Below are positions 14,101-29,382 of a stretch of 64,000 bases of DNA, piece by piece. Every line of letters begins with the position of its first letter. The stretch's first letter is position 1. Below the pieces are notes generated by a model. It was not told the DNA's origin, made no database searches, and saw only the letters and a list, made by a program, of their open reading frames with translations. The translations under genes were made by a program, and so were the position numbers. The stretch is from Coenobita brevimanus (taxonomy: Eukaryota; Arthropoda; Malacostraca; Decapoda; Coenobitidae), in contig CM064697.1 in the NCBI GenBank assembly GCA_032717465.1, positions 124,001 to 188,000 on the forward strand. Direction: 5' to 3'.

Positions 14101-17100
14101 AAAAACTCTCAAAGTCAGCATCACACTCCTCAGACATACCACCGACATTATTCACTTATCCCTGTTGTCTCCATATATCACTTATGTCCGAGTCGATGGA
14201 GTTTCACATGGTGGCAAGTTATGGTGGAGAGAGCTGGTGGAGAAGGTATTGGCTGATCAGGCATTGTTGTTCTTAGTCTATTCTGCCATGCTGTGCCCTG
14301 GTACACTCAACTTGAATGATGGCTGCCTCACTTCTAAAATTTTGCTCCTATTCTGTCAAGTGCTCCTTCATCTGAAAAATAAGTACTTGGTAGTGGGTTC
14401 ACCATGGCACTTTGTCCACATGCTCCTGTCTCTCTGCTTCCACCTGGTCCTCTTCTTCCACTGTTAGATCATTTCCTCACTGCTGACCTCTCTGTGATCC
14501 ACCCCTGTAAACATCTTGCAGCTCTGTTTCTATTACACCCACAAAGCCTGCTGCAGACACACACACTGTACTGCCGACATTCCTCCTCCTCCCAACCTCT
14601 GCTAGAAGGGGTTTTCAGCTGTGGTGCAACGTCTGAGCACTGATTACCCTCCAGGGCTCCGCTAGGAAGTAACAGTAGTTCTGATGCACAAAGACTGTCA
14701 TATGTAAAGTACAAAGTGGGACCGAAGCTGGTTACAGGAATGACTGCTAGGACCTGGATGTGGTGGTGGTGTACTATCTTAACACACTTTCCTCTTCCTC
14801 CATCCAAGTAACTCCATGTTGTCGTATTTCCCAGTCCTTTAAACTGTTGATATAATGAAAGTTAAAAACTTTCAAGGTTATCATGACCTACACGAGGTTG
14901 CACAATGCTGGTAGTGCTGAGCATCAAAAACACAATTTTAACTTGCAGATGGCACCCCTCAAGGAACCCGGCATGCCCTCGTGCACTGTCCATCACCATA
15001 ATGATTTTGATGGGGATACCCTTCCAGGTACAGCAGTTCCTGGCATGCGGACAATGTGGTGATCAAACCACCCTGACTCCTGGGTCAACTTTCCCCAAGT
15101 CTTGCAATTGTGTGGCCAGTTCACTCCCATGGCACCCAAATCTTAATGCCCAAAGGTATGGTGTGTAGTTACCTGGTGCACCAGAAGCAGGCACATCTTG
15201 CATTCAAGAGCAATATCAGTCAGTATTAATGACAAGTTTTTCTACAACTAGCAGTAACTCCCTGTCTGATTCACCGCCTAAGCTCTTAAGGTGGACACTG
15301 GTGCATGATTCCGAGACAGTGCAGTCTCTCATATCCTGGGAAATCTGTCCTATTTAGCATCCCATTTGAGTTCCCTAGCATGCACTCAGGCACTTACCAC
15401 TTCGGTATACCACTACCTGCAACAATATGATGTTATTCTCTTCATTGTACATTGATATGTTTTGAGTACCTCTATCGTTAAATATAATTATAGTCTTGTC
15501 TCACAGTGAATAATAATGAATTTCTTTTCAAACAGTCTGGTACTGAAATGAATAATTTTGGTGTCATAATGGTTGAATATCTGCATAACTTCAGTAAAAC
15601 TCTGAAACAAATGGGGGTAAAATGTACGTGGAAAAGCAAATTACCACAAAAATATATTCACCACTAAAGTACAGTATATACGTTTTTTTTTTTTTCCCCC
15701 AACTCCACAGGTCGCTGGGAATGATCAAGGTGCAGGATTCCTCCACGCGGAAATTCTGAGAAAGCGTTATCATAGCAAGCGGAGGTATAAAAAAAAAATA
15801 TTAAAAAAAAAAAAATAAATAAAAAACTATTGGATCAACTATGGTATTATTCATTTTTCCCACTGTTTCAGGGTCTTCTGTTATGGAACGGGGTTGCACA
15901 TTTTAACTGTACTTGTTATTTTATCTTCTATATACCCTTCAGCAGGCTGGAGCAAGTATAAATGGCCCAAATGCAATTTTTTGCCCGAATACGTCTGTCT
16001 CCCCTACACGACAGCCAGGTCGCCCACTGATACTCTAAAGATCTCTAGTAACTCATGGAATACACTGGCATTTCTACTGTTCATTCCAGGTTCCCATAAT
16101 CCCAGCCAACAATTCTAGACCAAAAAATATGTCATGACACATACTTAAACATCGAAAACATAAAGTTATAAAACAAACAGCAAGACATTGAAAGGGTTTA
16201 ATCTGTGGAAGCCCACGTATAATGAAAACACACCCTTACATCACGCAAAAAGTTAATAACCGACTGCACCATAACCAGTTTAACACCTAGCACACCCTCC
16301 TGCTCTGAACAGGTCATGGTGACTAAATGGCACTACGACAGGGCAGACTGGGAGGGACTCCATAATTTTTTCATGGATGTTCCTTGGACCTCCTTTTTCT
16401 CCCAAGATGCAAATTCCACATTGAGCCACATACAGGATTTCATTAAAGTCGACATGGAAACATTCATTCCCCATCATAGTTATAGAAAAAGATGTCTATC
16501 TATCTATCTATTGCCAGACGCCTCAATCCCGTTTGGGGTGGCCACAAACAAATCGCCTCCAAGTCGCCCTGTCCCCCACCATTTCACTGCCCTGCTCCCA
16601 ACTCACACCCCCCTCTCTCATACACCTCTCCACCCCATCCTTCCATCTCATCCTCGGCCTCCCCCTCCCTCTTCTCCCCTCCACCTCACTTACATACACT
16701 CTCTTCGTCAGTCTTTCACCCTCCATCCTCTCCACATGGCCAAACCACCTCAGTGTGTTCCTCATAACGCTTCCTATCACATCCACATCAACACCACAAC
16801 GCTCCTTTATATCCTCATTCGTCAGACTGTCTCTCCATGTGACTCCAAAGGCTCCTCTTAAATAACTCATTTCCACTGCTCTCACTCTTGACCTGTGTCC
16901 TTCCAACAACGTCCAAGCTTCACTTCCGTACGTTAGAGTTGGTATCACAATACTGTCATGTGGTAACTTTTTCACTTCCATGCTCACTTCCCTGTTTCTT
17001 GTCACTGCTCTGAATGAAATGTAAAACGATGTCTTATACTCAAGATGTCACTGAAGTAGTAACTCAAATTAAGAATCTGGAAACCTGTAACTCATAAACT

Positions 17101-20100
17101 TGTGGATTTGGGTAAAAATATTAAAGCTCTGTTCAGTCACACACCCACTCGTACCTCATTATGCCATTCAGCTCGAGGATGTCTGGCTGAATCTAGTAAT
17201 TCTAATGAGCTTTAATAACTGTTGAAGGGGGTAAGATCTACCTCAATTAATTTTTTTGCCCATTTTTTCTTCTGCTTAATGTCAGATATTTATAATCAGC
17301 TATGAAAACCATTCCCATGCTGAAGGGGCTGGACACTTTATCAACAAGAATACGCTCGTCCTTCATGAAAATTCTTTCCTTTGCCAGCAGGCCAACTGGC
17401 ACAGTATGTAAAAAGGGCTCACTATATATGCAAACAGTGTCATATATTTACGTGCTAAGAGACAAGCGGGCCGCATCGACAGGCCGTTAAATTTTTTTTC
17501 TACAAAATGAAAAAAGTTTGCATGCAATAAAATTGCTCCTATGTTTATGCATTATCTTCATATGGCATTGACAGTCTTAATGAAGACTTCTGTATGACTA
17601 TTATAATGCAAATGAAACACCTAATAACTACTCGGCAGCATCCACTTAAATGTCAACACTTCTACTGACCAGATAAGCCAAGAGGTGATCACCATGGAAG
17701 CATCAGACAGTGACTGGAAGAAGTCGAGGAGAGGCTTCCCTTTGGCACCCAGAGTGGACAACGCCAAGCCCAGGAATGTTGCAAAACTCACCAGGCCCAT
17801 GATATTCATTGCACGTGCATATTCGGATGCTATATCCCACTCCTCCTTTGGGGGCACTGCAGGAAGGTCAGATATGTTAAATTGGCCGGGTGCTCATGCA
17901 TGAAGAACTGAAGTGAAAGGTAAAGGCTAAAGTAGTGGAGGGACGGGAAGATCAAGATGCTGAAGAGGGCGATGTTGGGACACATGAAGTGGAAACATTG
18001 AAACAGGAGAAATGAGTGCAGAAAATGGATAGAATGATATTATGGAATATACTGGTGACTTCTGACATAAATACTACTGTAACATATCGTTCCTATTCGA
18101 TTATTACCTTAAAATTTACAGTGTACAAAAAAGTACGACGTAGCTACATTTCACTGAAACACAACAGGAGTACTCTAGTCAATACCATAAAATGAAATTT
18201 ACTTAAACAAACACAACCTCTCTATCTATGTACTCATCATAATGCTGACATCGAGAAAGTGCAAACTGAGCTTCCTTTGGTCGTCTGGCACATGCTCTTT
18301 ATATCACTGACTAAGACCAAGAAGGTGCTCAACTGTTCTGTCCACCGATCTCAAACTTTAGTTTGAGATTGTGGTTCCGTCCCAGGCACTGGAACTGTAA
18401 AGCGTTCTTGCATGGTGAGGGTAACGAGCGGTGCGGGACTACAGAGAGCAGGGCAGGGGTGGGATGGAGACGCTATTGGCGGGAAGCACTGATCTCTATA
18501 CTGGCCATGTTCTCATTTCACAGCACTGATCTCGAACGACTTTCAGGGCCAGATCTTCATGTTGCATTAAGAACAGAATGTGCAACACTTGCAGTCTTAT
18601 AACTCTCAAATCTGAGCTAGCTCCAGCTTCTCTGTAGTAAAAAACACAACTGTAAATTCCTCGTTTGAAACCGTGCCCTCTGTGTGTGCAGGGTTCTAAT
18701 CTCATTTCTGAACCAAGGTATCTGAATTTTCGTCATGACATGATACACTGAAAAAGCATGCTCGTGCGTGAAAGGGGTATGCTACATCTCAACACTGAGT
18801 CTAAGCAAAATCGGTACATTCGAGATCAGTGTTTCAGAAAGTCTGAAGTTGCTGGCCAACTGTTGCCGGGCTGGACACCCTGACAACAGCCAATAATATA
18901 GTTTTTCTGCTATATTTCTCAGCACATAATAAATATCTACACAATAATGATTAAGAAGTCAGTTAGGTCAATTAGGCTTCCATTTTGCACTTTAAAAAAA
19001 GTTCATTTAGAAGGTTTGGTGGTGGAATCTTCCAAAGTACAGAATAAGACAAGATTTGTGTGTGATGTCATATACAGTACAAGTTCAAGATGTGTTTTGA
19101 CTTCATTGAGGATATCACTGTTTTAAACAATGCATTATTGTTTGGAGTGATGTGTAACTGGGCTGAATAATTATTTTCATCTGCCTGCAAACAGAGTACA
19201 CATTTTTCTTTTATTACACTTGTTACCACAAGCAGCATTGTCACCAATGACTAACTGAACAAAAAACATATTCACTATGTTTTAGAACATATAAATCAAA
19301 ATTTTGTACTATGTAGCTTTTACGTCTGCTTTATTATTCATATAACGATAGCTGTATGGAATACCGTAAAACCAAAGTGTTTACGTTTATCCACGTATAT
19401 AGAGATCAGTGGCGGGGAGGGACAACATGAGTAAATCCGGTTCTCTGTTACAACCAGAAATCATTAACAATTGGTTATAACCTGAAATAATTAACAATTG
19501 GTCAGTACTACATAACTCTCAAAACTATCGACACTCCTCTGACTGCTGGCACATAGCAAATATACAAAATTACAGAGAACCGAATTTAAAATTGACACTC
19601 GCGGGAAATGTTGCGATTTTATAATCTTGCATGCGGTTTCACTAACACATTTTCAGTAAACAGACAACTGAAATCTTGTTTTCATATCACGTTCTTGGAA
19701 GGGAGACAAAGGAGATCACTACTCAGAAACAAGGTCTGCTTGTATCTAACTAGCTACATTACTAACTAACAAAATTAAACTTAATTGCAGAAGCAGCTGT
19801 CTTTGAACTTGTGTGTTGTGTAACTTCCAATACAAAAAGATGAAAAGTATGTGTGACGTAAGTCAACACACAGACCTCTTCTTCCAGGGATGTGCCTACC
19901 GAGGCTGGAGGTGGTGGTGGAGGGGGAGAGGTTAATCCCTCAATAACTAAAGACAGAAATGGTAAAAAAAACCCTGATACGTAGTTGTAAATGAGTTTAG
20001 GAATGAGTTGATCAAAGCTAATTTTCTGCAGTGGACTGAGCTCGCCTTCATCTGAATTGCTCATATAATCTACTACGGTTGCTTTTACTATGCACATCCC

Positions 20101-23100
20101 ACCCATGACTTACGGATCCCTAAGAGTAACTGATTTGCAGGGCCAGAGCACTGAGGTGACCCATTCCCCACACTGTGCTACATGCAAAGGCATTTCGAGA
20201 GTAGGGTCGCTGTGGCCTCAGCCTCATCTAGACGTGAACCCAGTGGATTGTAGGCTGAAGTTACTCTTTCGTTATAATTCACACCCTCCTACCGGGTTGA
20301 GAATTACGCGGCGTTTGCATAACTGGGCAGCGGAGCAGCCCAGTTACCGTATATCCGTGTGACCGCGTAAAGGCATCAATCCCAGCACTGGAAAGTAGAG
20401 TGATACGTGTATGAAACAGTTTGTTCGAATGCTTAGCAGTGATTGAGCTCATACGATGTTAATGATAAAAAATATCTGATGAACTCGTAAAAAAAAATAT
20501 ATGGTTGTTAATTCACATCTGTTTATGAAAGACCCTGGCCCCTCCCCACTACCAACTACAACCACTTCAGCACATTCCTGTCCTTGTTCGCCATCCCAGG
20601 AAAGGCTGTATTACAACCGTCCATGCGTGTGAATGCAGCCGCTCTTATATTCAGATAATACTCCGTGCTTTCTTTTGGTATACTGCTACTTTAGGCGCCA
20701 CAAATATATAACTTATTTTTCCTGTACTTTTTTTCTTTCTTTCCATTCGGCGTTTCTTTCCCATTACCGTTTCCCTGTCACCCAGTCTGATTCCAAAACC
20801 ATGTATCCTTTTTCGCGCACAATGCCAAACCCACCCGAAACTCAACCTACCCTAAACCATACCAAAGCATAATCTTACCAAACTTATGCATACTTCAGTT
20901 GTTAAATTTGTCGTTTCAACCACAATTTATTTTTTTTTCTGTTCGAATCTGATACATGCTTCTGTGGCAAATGATTCATTTTTGAGGTATCACCTTTCCG
21001 AAATGACACTGTTAATCCTAACACAAAGTGGGAGGGACTGAAAATTAGGAGTGAGAGGTTAAATAAGCAAACAGATGCCCTGAAAACCATAGAATCCACG
21101 AAAACTGAAAACCCGAATCAAGTTTAGGCAATGCTGGCTCTGATTAAAAATAAATAAATAAATAAAAATAAAACGGGGGGGGGGGAGTGGTAGCTAATCA
21201 ATTGTAGAAAACCATTCTTGTGTCCTAACATTGGCATTCTTCGGTTCTGAGGTTTACAATGTTAAAAGCCTATTATTTCAATTGCATCCTAAGTTAACTT
21301 TTGAAAATCTGGTTCAGTTTCCGGACTGCGTTGTTGGTGACACTGGTACATTCTTTGCTTGCGTCCTGACTGCTTATCCGGGATTAACACGTCTGGTCAG
21401 ATATGTGTGTATGAGTGTGTATGGAAGCCTCGGTGTGGATGAATAAAGAAAAGAGCAATTCAAATGATACAGCGACTCTAGGAGCAGGCGGGAATCAGTA
21501 TACATGTGTGCATATAAAGCTTATACGCACTAAATCATATCTCGACGGTGTGGACGATAATGTGCAGTTCGTAAATTAAAAATAAAACTGTGCAGTGCAA
21601 AAATATCAGGGTAAAAAAGTGATTCCTGAAAGTGACATATGCTATGCAGCTTACGTGGTGGCGGGGCGGGGGGGTGGGGTGTTTATATACGCTGGGGGAA
21701 TAGTGGTGGGGATGGGGGGCTTGCTGGTGGGAGAGGGGGGCGCGGCACCCTCCTGAGCCCTGGTTATCGTGGAGCTGTGGCGATAGTGGCAATATAGAGA
21801 CAGACAGGAAGTGAGAGACAGGAGAGGGCACACACCAGAAAATATTCTCAGAAAAGTGATTCATTAGATTTTTAACTAACTCTGTCAATACTCAAAATGT
21901 TATGCCTACATAATCTTGACAAGCTGTCTTAAAACACTATGGTCTACTACAATATGCTGCAACTGGAACGTACAACTCTCATCTATAAAAATGATATACT
22001 GTGCTCAAAAAGTGAGGGTGATCTTTCACTCGTAACATGTGGCAGGCAGTTACTACACCCACGTACTTACCATCATCTGCAGTCAAGGTGTGGCATTCTG
22101 GAAGGCAGGTTGGGTATGAAGACAAGGCCAGTCAACCAAAGAAATATCACGAAAACTAGATTACAGCGAGAAACGAAGCAACATGGAGAACTTTTACCAT
22201 CCCATTAAGAGACAGGAGTAATGTGATATCTCTATGGCTGACTCAGCAATGGCTTTTCTCCACCGGAAAATACACATGGTAACAATTCTGCGCTAAGAAA
22301 TTCCCAGCGATAATCCATTTTAATCAGCGTTTGCCCATGGTCAGGGATATATAACCAACGTGAATATAATTATTATATATATATACCAAAATCAGGGATA
22401 AAACCGGACAGTGAAGGTAGTTCTGAATAATATAAAAACTACAAAAAAAAAACGTAGATAATCAAATGAATAAAATGGTGGCCAGACTGTCAGCTTTTGC
22501 AGCCCCGAGCTGATGGCGGGAACAACCTTTAACCCCTTCACCCAGAGTACGCCGTCATTTTACACTTGCTGCTACCACACCATATTACTGAACTGGTATT
22601 GAAAGGGCTAACTGAGGCTGCATCACACCCCTCCAGTTCGAAGTTTCCTGTTGGCTCCATACAATCGCCAGGGGATGGCAAGAATAAAATAAAAATGAGG
22701 TCCTCAGAAAGTACTGTACTAGAGATACAAGCTACCACCACCCATAAGACAGCAGACAACTACACATCATCACCACTACTGCCATCACTAACCACCACCA
22801 CCACCAACAATACCACATTTATCCATAAACAAGGAGGCTACACTCACCCACACCGATACCATGATACAAGGACATCAACAACAGTGACTCCTTCAAAACA
22901 CCCACTACCCAAGCAACAAACTACCACCACAACCACAGTACACCCACAACAACCACATCAATATTCAGCTGCACCTAATTCATCCACTACAGCCACATCA
23001 GTATACAACTATCACCAGGCTACACCCAATACAATCACATCAACAGCTGCCAACACAATACATCCAAAACCATCACATCACAACAACATCAATATACAAC

Positions 23101-26100
23101 CTCCAACACAACACAACAACCACATCAGTATACGCCTACGATATAACCACTACAATATACAACCTACATGATACACCCACTATAACCATATCAATAACAA
23201 CTACCACCACGGTACACTCACTACCAACAACACCAATGCTAAATCACAACTACTAAAAAACACCCACTACAACATAATCCCAATATACACCAACCACAAC
23301 CACTGACACAAAGCATCTACTACAGTTACACCAATTCCAACTAGACTACAACTACTACGACAACATGAAACTCAAACACAACTATTACAATCACCATTCC
23401 CATCACAACTACAATCACCACCACGCCACAATTACACGCATCATCACAAGTAATATCTTCATTACCACGACTACAACAACCACAACACATCATCACCTTC
23501 CGACCACAGTTACAACCACCACCATCACCACAACTGTAACCACCATCCCACAACCACAATTACAACCACCACCCCAACCACTCCTACCCCCCCACCACCA
23601 CCATCACACGCATCACCTCCATTACCACATATCAATCACCTTCCCACCACAACCAAAAATAAAGCAATTATACCCACAACAACTTTATAACCATCTCCCA
23701 CCAACACCAACTAAAATAAAATATTACCATCCCCACAACTACAAGCATCACCACCACCACCGTCACTCCCAACATGGCTGGCGAAGGACGTCACACTAAA
23801 GGAAGACACGAAGACAAATTGAAGTCCATCGTTTCCACTTTCTGACATCTAGTTTACGGGGATGTCAGGCCACGGAAATGAAGGCAGTAAGGAGGTGAGA
23901 CGGAGGTGGTGGGATAGGAGGAAAGGGAAAGAGCCGACGGGAGAGGCCGGGAGGGGAGGGGCGAGAGGAGGCGGTGGGATGGGAGGGGGTGTTGGAACAG
24001 GAAGGTAAGAAAAGTGGGGAAATGACGGGACGTGAGGGAAATCAATGGGACAGAACTGGAGGAGGAGGAGGGAGGTGCGAATGGAAAGGGACCCTAGAAT
24101 AGAAGGAGAGAACGAAAGGAGGGAGGTGCAAGGAGGGGAGAGGGAACAGCAAGCTACAAGAGGAGGTAAGGTAGAGGAATGGATGGGAGAGGGGCGCTGA
24201 GACGGAGAGGACAGCGTTGGGATGGACGGTGGGAAGGAAGCACTGGAATAAGAGGACAAGAGGCTGGGAGGGAAGCTGGGAGGGGGCGAAGGAAAAGGAG
24301 GAAAGACAAGGAGGCGATGTAATGGGGAAGGGGGGGCCCTGCCTTAAGGGATGGGAGGAGTGTGATGATAAGATGGTAGGGATGTGGGAAAGGAGTGGAG
24401 GGGACGGAAGAGGAGGGGAGGGGACGGAAGAGGAGGGGAGGGGAGGGGAGAAGGATCATACGAGGGGAGGCCAAAGGATAAGATGGTAGTCTAAGCAATG
24501 GCATGGCAGTGCAGGAGGAAAGGGCAGGAAAGCGATGGGACGGGAGGGGGGGCCACGGGAAGTGGGTGAGAGGGGAAGAGGGCAGTAGGATCCAAAAGTA
24601 AGCAACGAGACGAAAAGGGAGGTTGTGGGATTGGATGGGAAGTGGGATATGGGAGGCGTCGGAATTAGGAAAAGTGCTGGAGGGGGAAGGAAGGCTATGA
24701 AATGCAAAGGAAAACCGTGGGGAGGAACGAGAGGTGGTACAAGGGTGGGATGGGATGGGTTGAGAAGAAATAGGAAAGATACTGGATGGGAAAGGTGACA
24801 AAGTGGGTGGTATAGAAGGGAAGAGTATGGGATCGGAGGAAAAACATTGGAATTGTGAGGAAAGCAAGCAAAAGACAACATTCTTGGCAAAAAAAAGATA
24901 GCCCCACAGTACCAGAAAGCACAGAGAAGACAATAGGTGGACAAGGACAGAAGTGGGTATAACAAAGAGATATATGACACTAAAGAATCATTACAGCGAC
25001 AAGAGTAAGGCAAAATTAAATTATAATAAGAGGCAATCAACCCACTTCTGTGCTTGTACTAGTACCAAAGCGCCCATAAAACATTAACCCCCATCATTTT
25101 TATCATGTCTTCATTACTGCCACCTCCAGACGATTTTAATTAGTATCTGAAGGCTCACTGAACTGGAACTATCAGATACAGGTTTATTAATGATGGTTAT
25201 ATCTGATTTTTGCAGTTCCAAGACATCTTGTACCAAGAGTTACCCTTCTGACTACAAGATGTCTTCCTTAGATTGAATAAAACATCTGAAGGTAACACTG
25301 GAAAAAAAAAAAATTCTTACGGTTAACATGAGCAATTACTGCGCGCAGAATAACCAGCTGTTCCTGTGAAACTGACATTACCCCAGGGCGCGGCAAGAGG
25401 CATCGGCGTGTAGATACAACAAAATACAGTATACAACAAGCACAGCATGGAAGGAAGGGAACTGCGCTGTGCTTGTCGAAATGCCCAACACCCTAGGAAG
25501 AGAAGTGCAGGTGCATGAACAGCAAATACAGCAATAACAACAAATACAACGTGGGATCCCTACTTACGCGTGCCCTCAGTCCAATTATACTTCCTCTTCC
25601 ACTCCTCTACGCCTGTAACGTGAGAGTGGGATGTTACGAGTGGGTGAGATGGGTGAAGGAGTGGGTGAAATGAGTGAAGAGTTAGTGAGATCAGTGAATT
25701 AGAGGATGAGATGGATGGAGGAGTGGATGTAATGAGTGGAGAGTTAGTGAGATCGGTGAAAGAGAGGATGAGATGGGTGGAGAGTCAATGGGATGGGTAT
25801 GGATGGTGGTGGGATGGATGGAGAGTGAGACGGACGCGTGAAATGATGAATGAAAGGAAGGAAAAATTATGGCTGGGCGGAAAAATAGGTGAAGAGGTGA
25901 GGGTAGTGAGTGGGATGGGTAAGGAAGAGGGTGGGATCGATGAGGGAAAGGATGAAAGGGGGGCTGAGTGAGTGGATGAATGTGGGTGGGATGGACGGGG
26001 AGTTAGTGGATCTGGATGGAACGGATAAGAATAATGGGCGTGGATGGGATGAGTGGACAGTTGTGGTATCAGTCTCGATGTGTGGAGGGGATGGGTGGAG

Positions 26101-29081
26101 AGTTAGTGCTATCGGAGTGGCTGTGGGTGGAATGGGTAATAATGATGGGTGTGAATGTGGATGGGGTGGGTGGAGAGTTGTGGTATCGCTGTGGATGTGG
26201 TAGGATGGGTAAGTGATGGATGTGGACGTGGGTGGGGTGGATGGGGAGTTGTAGCATTTGTGTGAATGTCTGTGGGTTGGGTAGAGAACTGTGGGATCTG
26301 TGTGGATGTGGGTGGGATGGGTGGAGAGTTAGTGGTAGAGTGATGGATGGGTGTGGATGTGGGTGAGGTGGATGGGAAGTTGTGGTATCGGTGTGGATGT
26401 GGGTGTGATGGGAGGAGAGCTGTGGGATCAGTGTGGATGTGGGTGGGATGGGTGGTGAGTTGGTGGGGTCAACGTGAATGTGACTGGCGTGGATGAAGAC
26501 TCAGTAGTGGGATCGGTGGCAATGTGAGAGGGGTGGGTAAGATAGGAGTTGTGGGTGAGGGAATGGGCGAGATTGATGAAAAGTGAGCGAGATGGGTGGA
26601 GGACTAGGTGTGATGGGCAGGGGAGTGGGCAAAATGGGTGGGCAACTTAGTGGGATGCGTCACGGAGTGGGTGAGATGGGTAGGTGGGTGTGATGCGAGA
26701 GAGTAGCTGACAGGTGTGGAATATGAGAATCAGATGGGGGAATTGGAGAATGGAAGGTGAAATGACCAGATGTGGATGGAGGGGCGTTGCGGGTGAGGTG
26801 GAATGGGTGGAATGTCAGGAAGAGGAGGAGGAGGAGATGCGGAATAATGTACTGCACGATGAGTGAATGGATGAATGAGAAAAGGAAAACTGAAGCATAC
26901 TGTGAATGATGGAAATTGTGAACCATGTAGGGAAGATGTTAGAAAAGGTGGTTACACACACACACACACACACACACACAGGTCTTCACCCAATGCACAC
27001 GAGGGAAGATCTCGTGCACACAGCAACCTCAACGTCTGTAAATCACAAACACAAATATAAAGGTAAACACACAGCGCTAAAACACACATGGAGTAGAAGG
27101 CGCACACACAAAACACCCTTGCAATATACGCACACATCAACACACACACTACATGACACGCACATACAAACACACAGACGTTATAATATCCACCCAAGCA
27201 TTACACACACACACACATCCAGCCTCCCCCCTCCCCTCTCTCTCTCTCAAACAAGGTACACAAACATACGAAGTGTACTGTACGACGTAAGCCACAACAA
27301 ACACAGCCATAACAACATTTCAACTTTCACACGCACCATTCAATCCTGGTATCAGTTTCCCACTCGTACTTGACAAGCACTGGGAAGGGTTAATTCTGGC
27401 GATCAATCTTTCACTGTGGAGAAAACGCGGCCTTGCTGTAAGCCTTAGAATTTAAAGATTCATATATCAATTATTTTTTCACTGACGCTGACGCACACAC
27501 ACAAATTCTCTCTCTCTCTCTCTGGAACCTGATACGTGTGAGAGCCTATTTAATACTTCCTCCGCACTCTCCTCTCCCTCCCCTCCCATTCTCTTAATAT
27601 AATCGTTTCCCCTCATTCCCACTCATCCACCCACAGGTTTAACGCATTCTTAATTCTGTCTGTCTGTCTGTGTGTCTCTGTCTGTCTCTGTCTCTGTCTC
27701 TGTCTCTCTCCAAAACTTCGTGGCGTTAAAAGACACAGTAGAAGGCAAAAGGAGACAGGGGGGAGGAGAGTGGCGAGTAGTTAGAGCAAAGAATGAGACG
27801 TAAAAATAAAGTATGAGACTAAATTACTGAAGATCACAGATGGAAGGCATAAACGGTGATGGGAGCAAGCAGAGGGAGGATAAAGACAGGTGTGGGAGGA
27901 ATGGGAAAGGGTAGGACTGCAAGAACTGCACTGGCTTAGGTAGCGTGGATGAAGGGTAGAAGAAGAGGTAAAGTCCAACTGTAACGGGTTTTTTTAATCA
28001 GTGGAAGACACCTGTAATCTGGTGTATGGATTATTATCTTTTGTTTTTGTCTTCCCTTCCTCTGTTCTGTTATCTAAAAAAAAAGTGTGACAGGCAGAAC
28101 CAAGGGCAGAAGTGCAGCTAGAAGGGATCGATGATGAGGTAGAGCTAAGAAGAGAAGATGTATTTTCCTATTTCATTCTTGCCACCACCAGATGATTTAG
28201 TTAAGCTCCGGTGGGGTTACTGGAGGCTGTATCTAACCCCCTATAGTTAGAAAACCCCCTCTGTAGCTGAATAAAACCGTCCTGTGGTGACAATAATGGA
28301 ATACAAACTCTCCATCAAAGTGAGGAGGTTAAGGCAATATATACCAAGAAAGGAAAGGCATGATGTGATTACTGAGAAGAAGCAGTAATCTGTGGAAGAC
28401 GGTACAGAAACGCGAGGCGATTCATGTTGGGAGAGAGACAAAAACAACATTGGGATAGGATGAGATGGTAAAAGAGAGGATAGTTGGAAGGGAAGGAGGG
28501 AGAGAGGGAAGAGAAAAGAGGGAGAAAGAGAAGCAGAAAGGAAGAAAGGAAAAGGAGGGTGAGGGTGAAGGCGAAACTACACAAACGTGGAGGAGAAGGG
28601 GAGACACTGAAAGGAGAAGCCTGGAAAAGGTAATAAACAACGCTTAGTAATGGGTGAGGAGTGGGAAGATACGTCACACGATAAAGCGAAGGGAAGGAAG
28701 ACGTAATCGAAGAGGAAGGGAAAGGAAGGACACATAGGAAGGAAGGGAAGGAAAAGGAAGGGCACACAGGAAAGAAAGGAAAGGAGAGTAAGAAAATGAA
28801 ATATAAAGAGGGAATGAGGTGTGTGGTGTGAAGAGGAGGGTCTGTGAAAATGGAAAGGGAGAATGGAGGATCATCAACGAAAAAGGAAGGAAGAGGAAGG
28901 GGAGTTAGAAGGAAAGAGGAATGGGAATATAAAAGACGGAATAAGAAGTTGTGGGGTTGGAGGTGGAGGCAAGGGAAGAGTTGACATTCATGGCAGGGAA
29001 AAGAAAACATGTGCAAAGGAACAGAAGGAGGGGGAAAATGGTCGAAGATTATGAGGCAGGGAATATCATTAGTAATACATG

Positions 29082-29146
<65 letters not shown>

Positions 29147-29304
29147 AAAAAACTCACAAATACACGCGCACACAACCACAGAGAGAAACAAGCAAAAGAA
29201 TGTACTGAGTGTCAAATAAAAACAGTGGCGACTTGAGCAAACAATCTCGGTCGAGGTGGGAAACAGACACGGGATGACGGAAACAGAATCCATCCTAAAA
29301 AAGA

Positions 29305-29382
<78 letters not shown>

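Larger units (their letters stand above)
10711..17669 (-). other. EAAT intron 6
   Basis: 6959 nt. Holds the decayed LINE with a SINE insertion (11570-13272), a pogo/Tigger-like transposase remnant (about 14390-15300), a second LINE fragment (16314-16488) and an RTE-like 3' end (16495-17005). 10711-11569, 13275-14389, 15301-16313 and 17006-17669 show nothing I can name beyond short A or T runs. Confidence 0.8.

Noticed and set aside
19762..20362. Overlapping ORFs of 114 aa (-) and 90 aa (+) in a GC-richer patch
   Set aside because: No recognisable domain, splice pairing or repeat structure; kept only as unannotated intron.
21655..21774. Minus-strand 120-nt exon candidate (acceptor CGCCACAG, donor GTAAGC) between EAAT exons 5 and 6
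   Set aside because: Its open frames need entry phase 0 or 2, but exon 5 leaves phase 1. In that phase it hits TAA after two codons. It is Pro-rich low complexity. It could at most be a poison exon.
22566..23799. Thr/His/Pro-rich frames of 200 and 144 codons
   Set aside because: A/C-rich low-complexity DNA with no domain.
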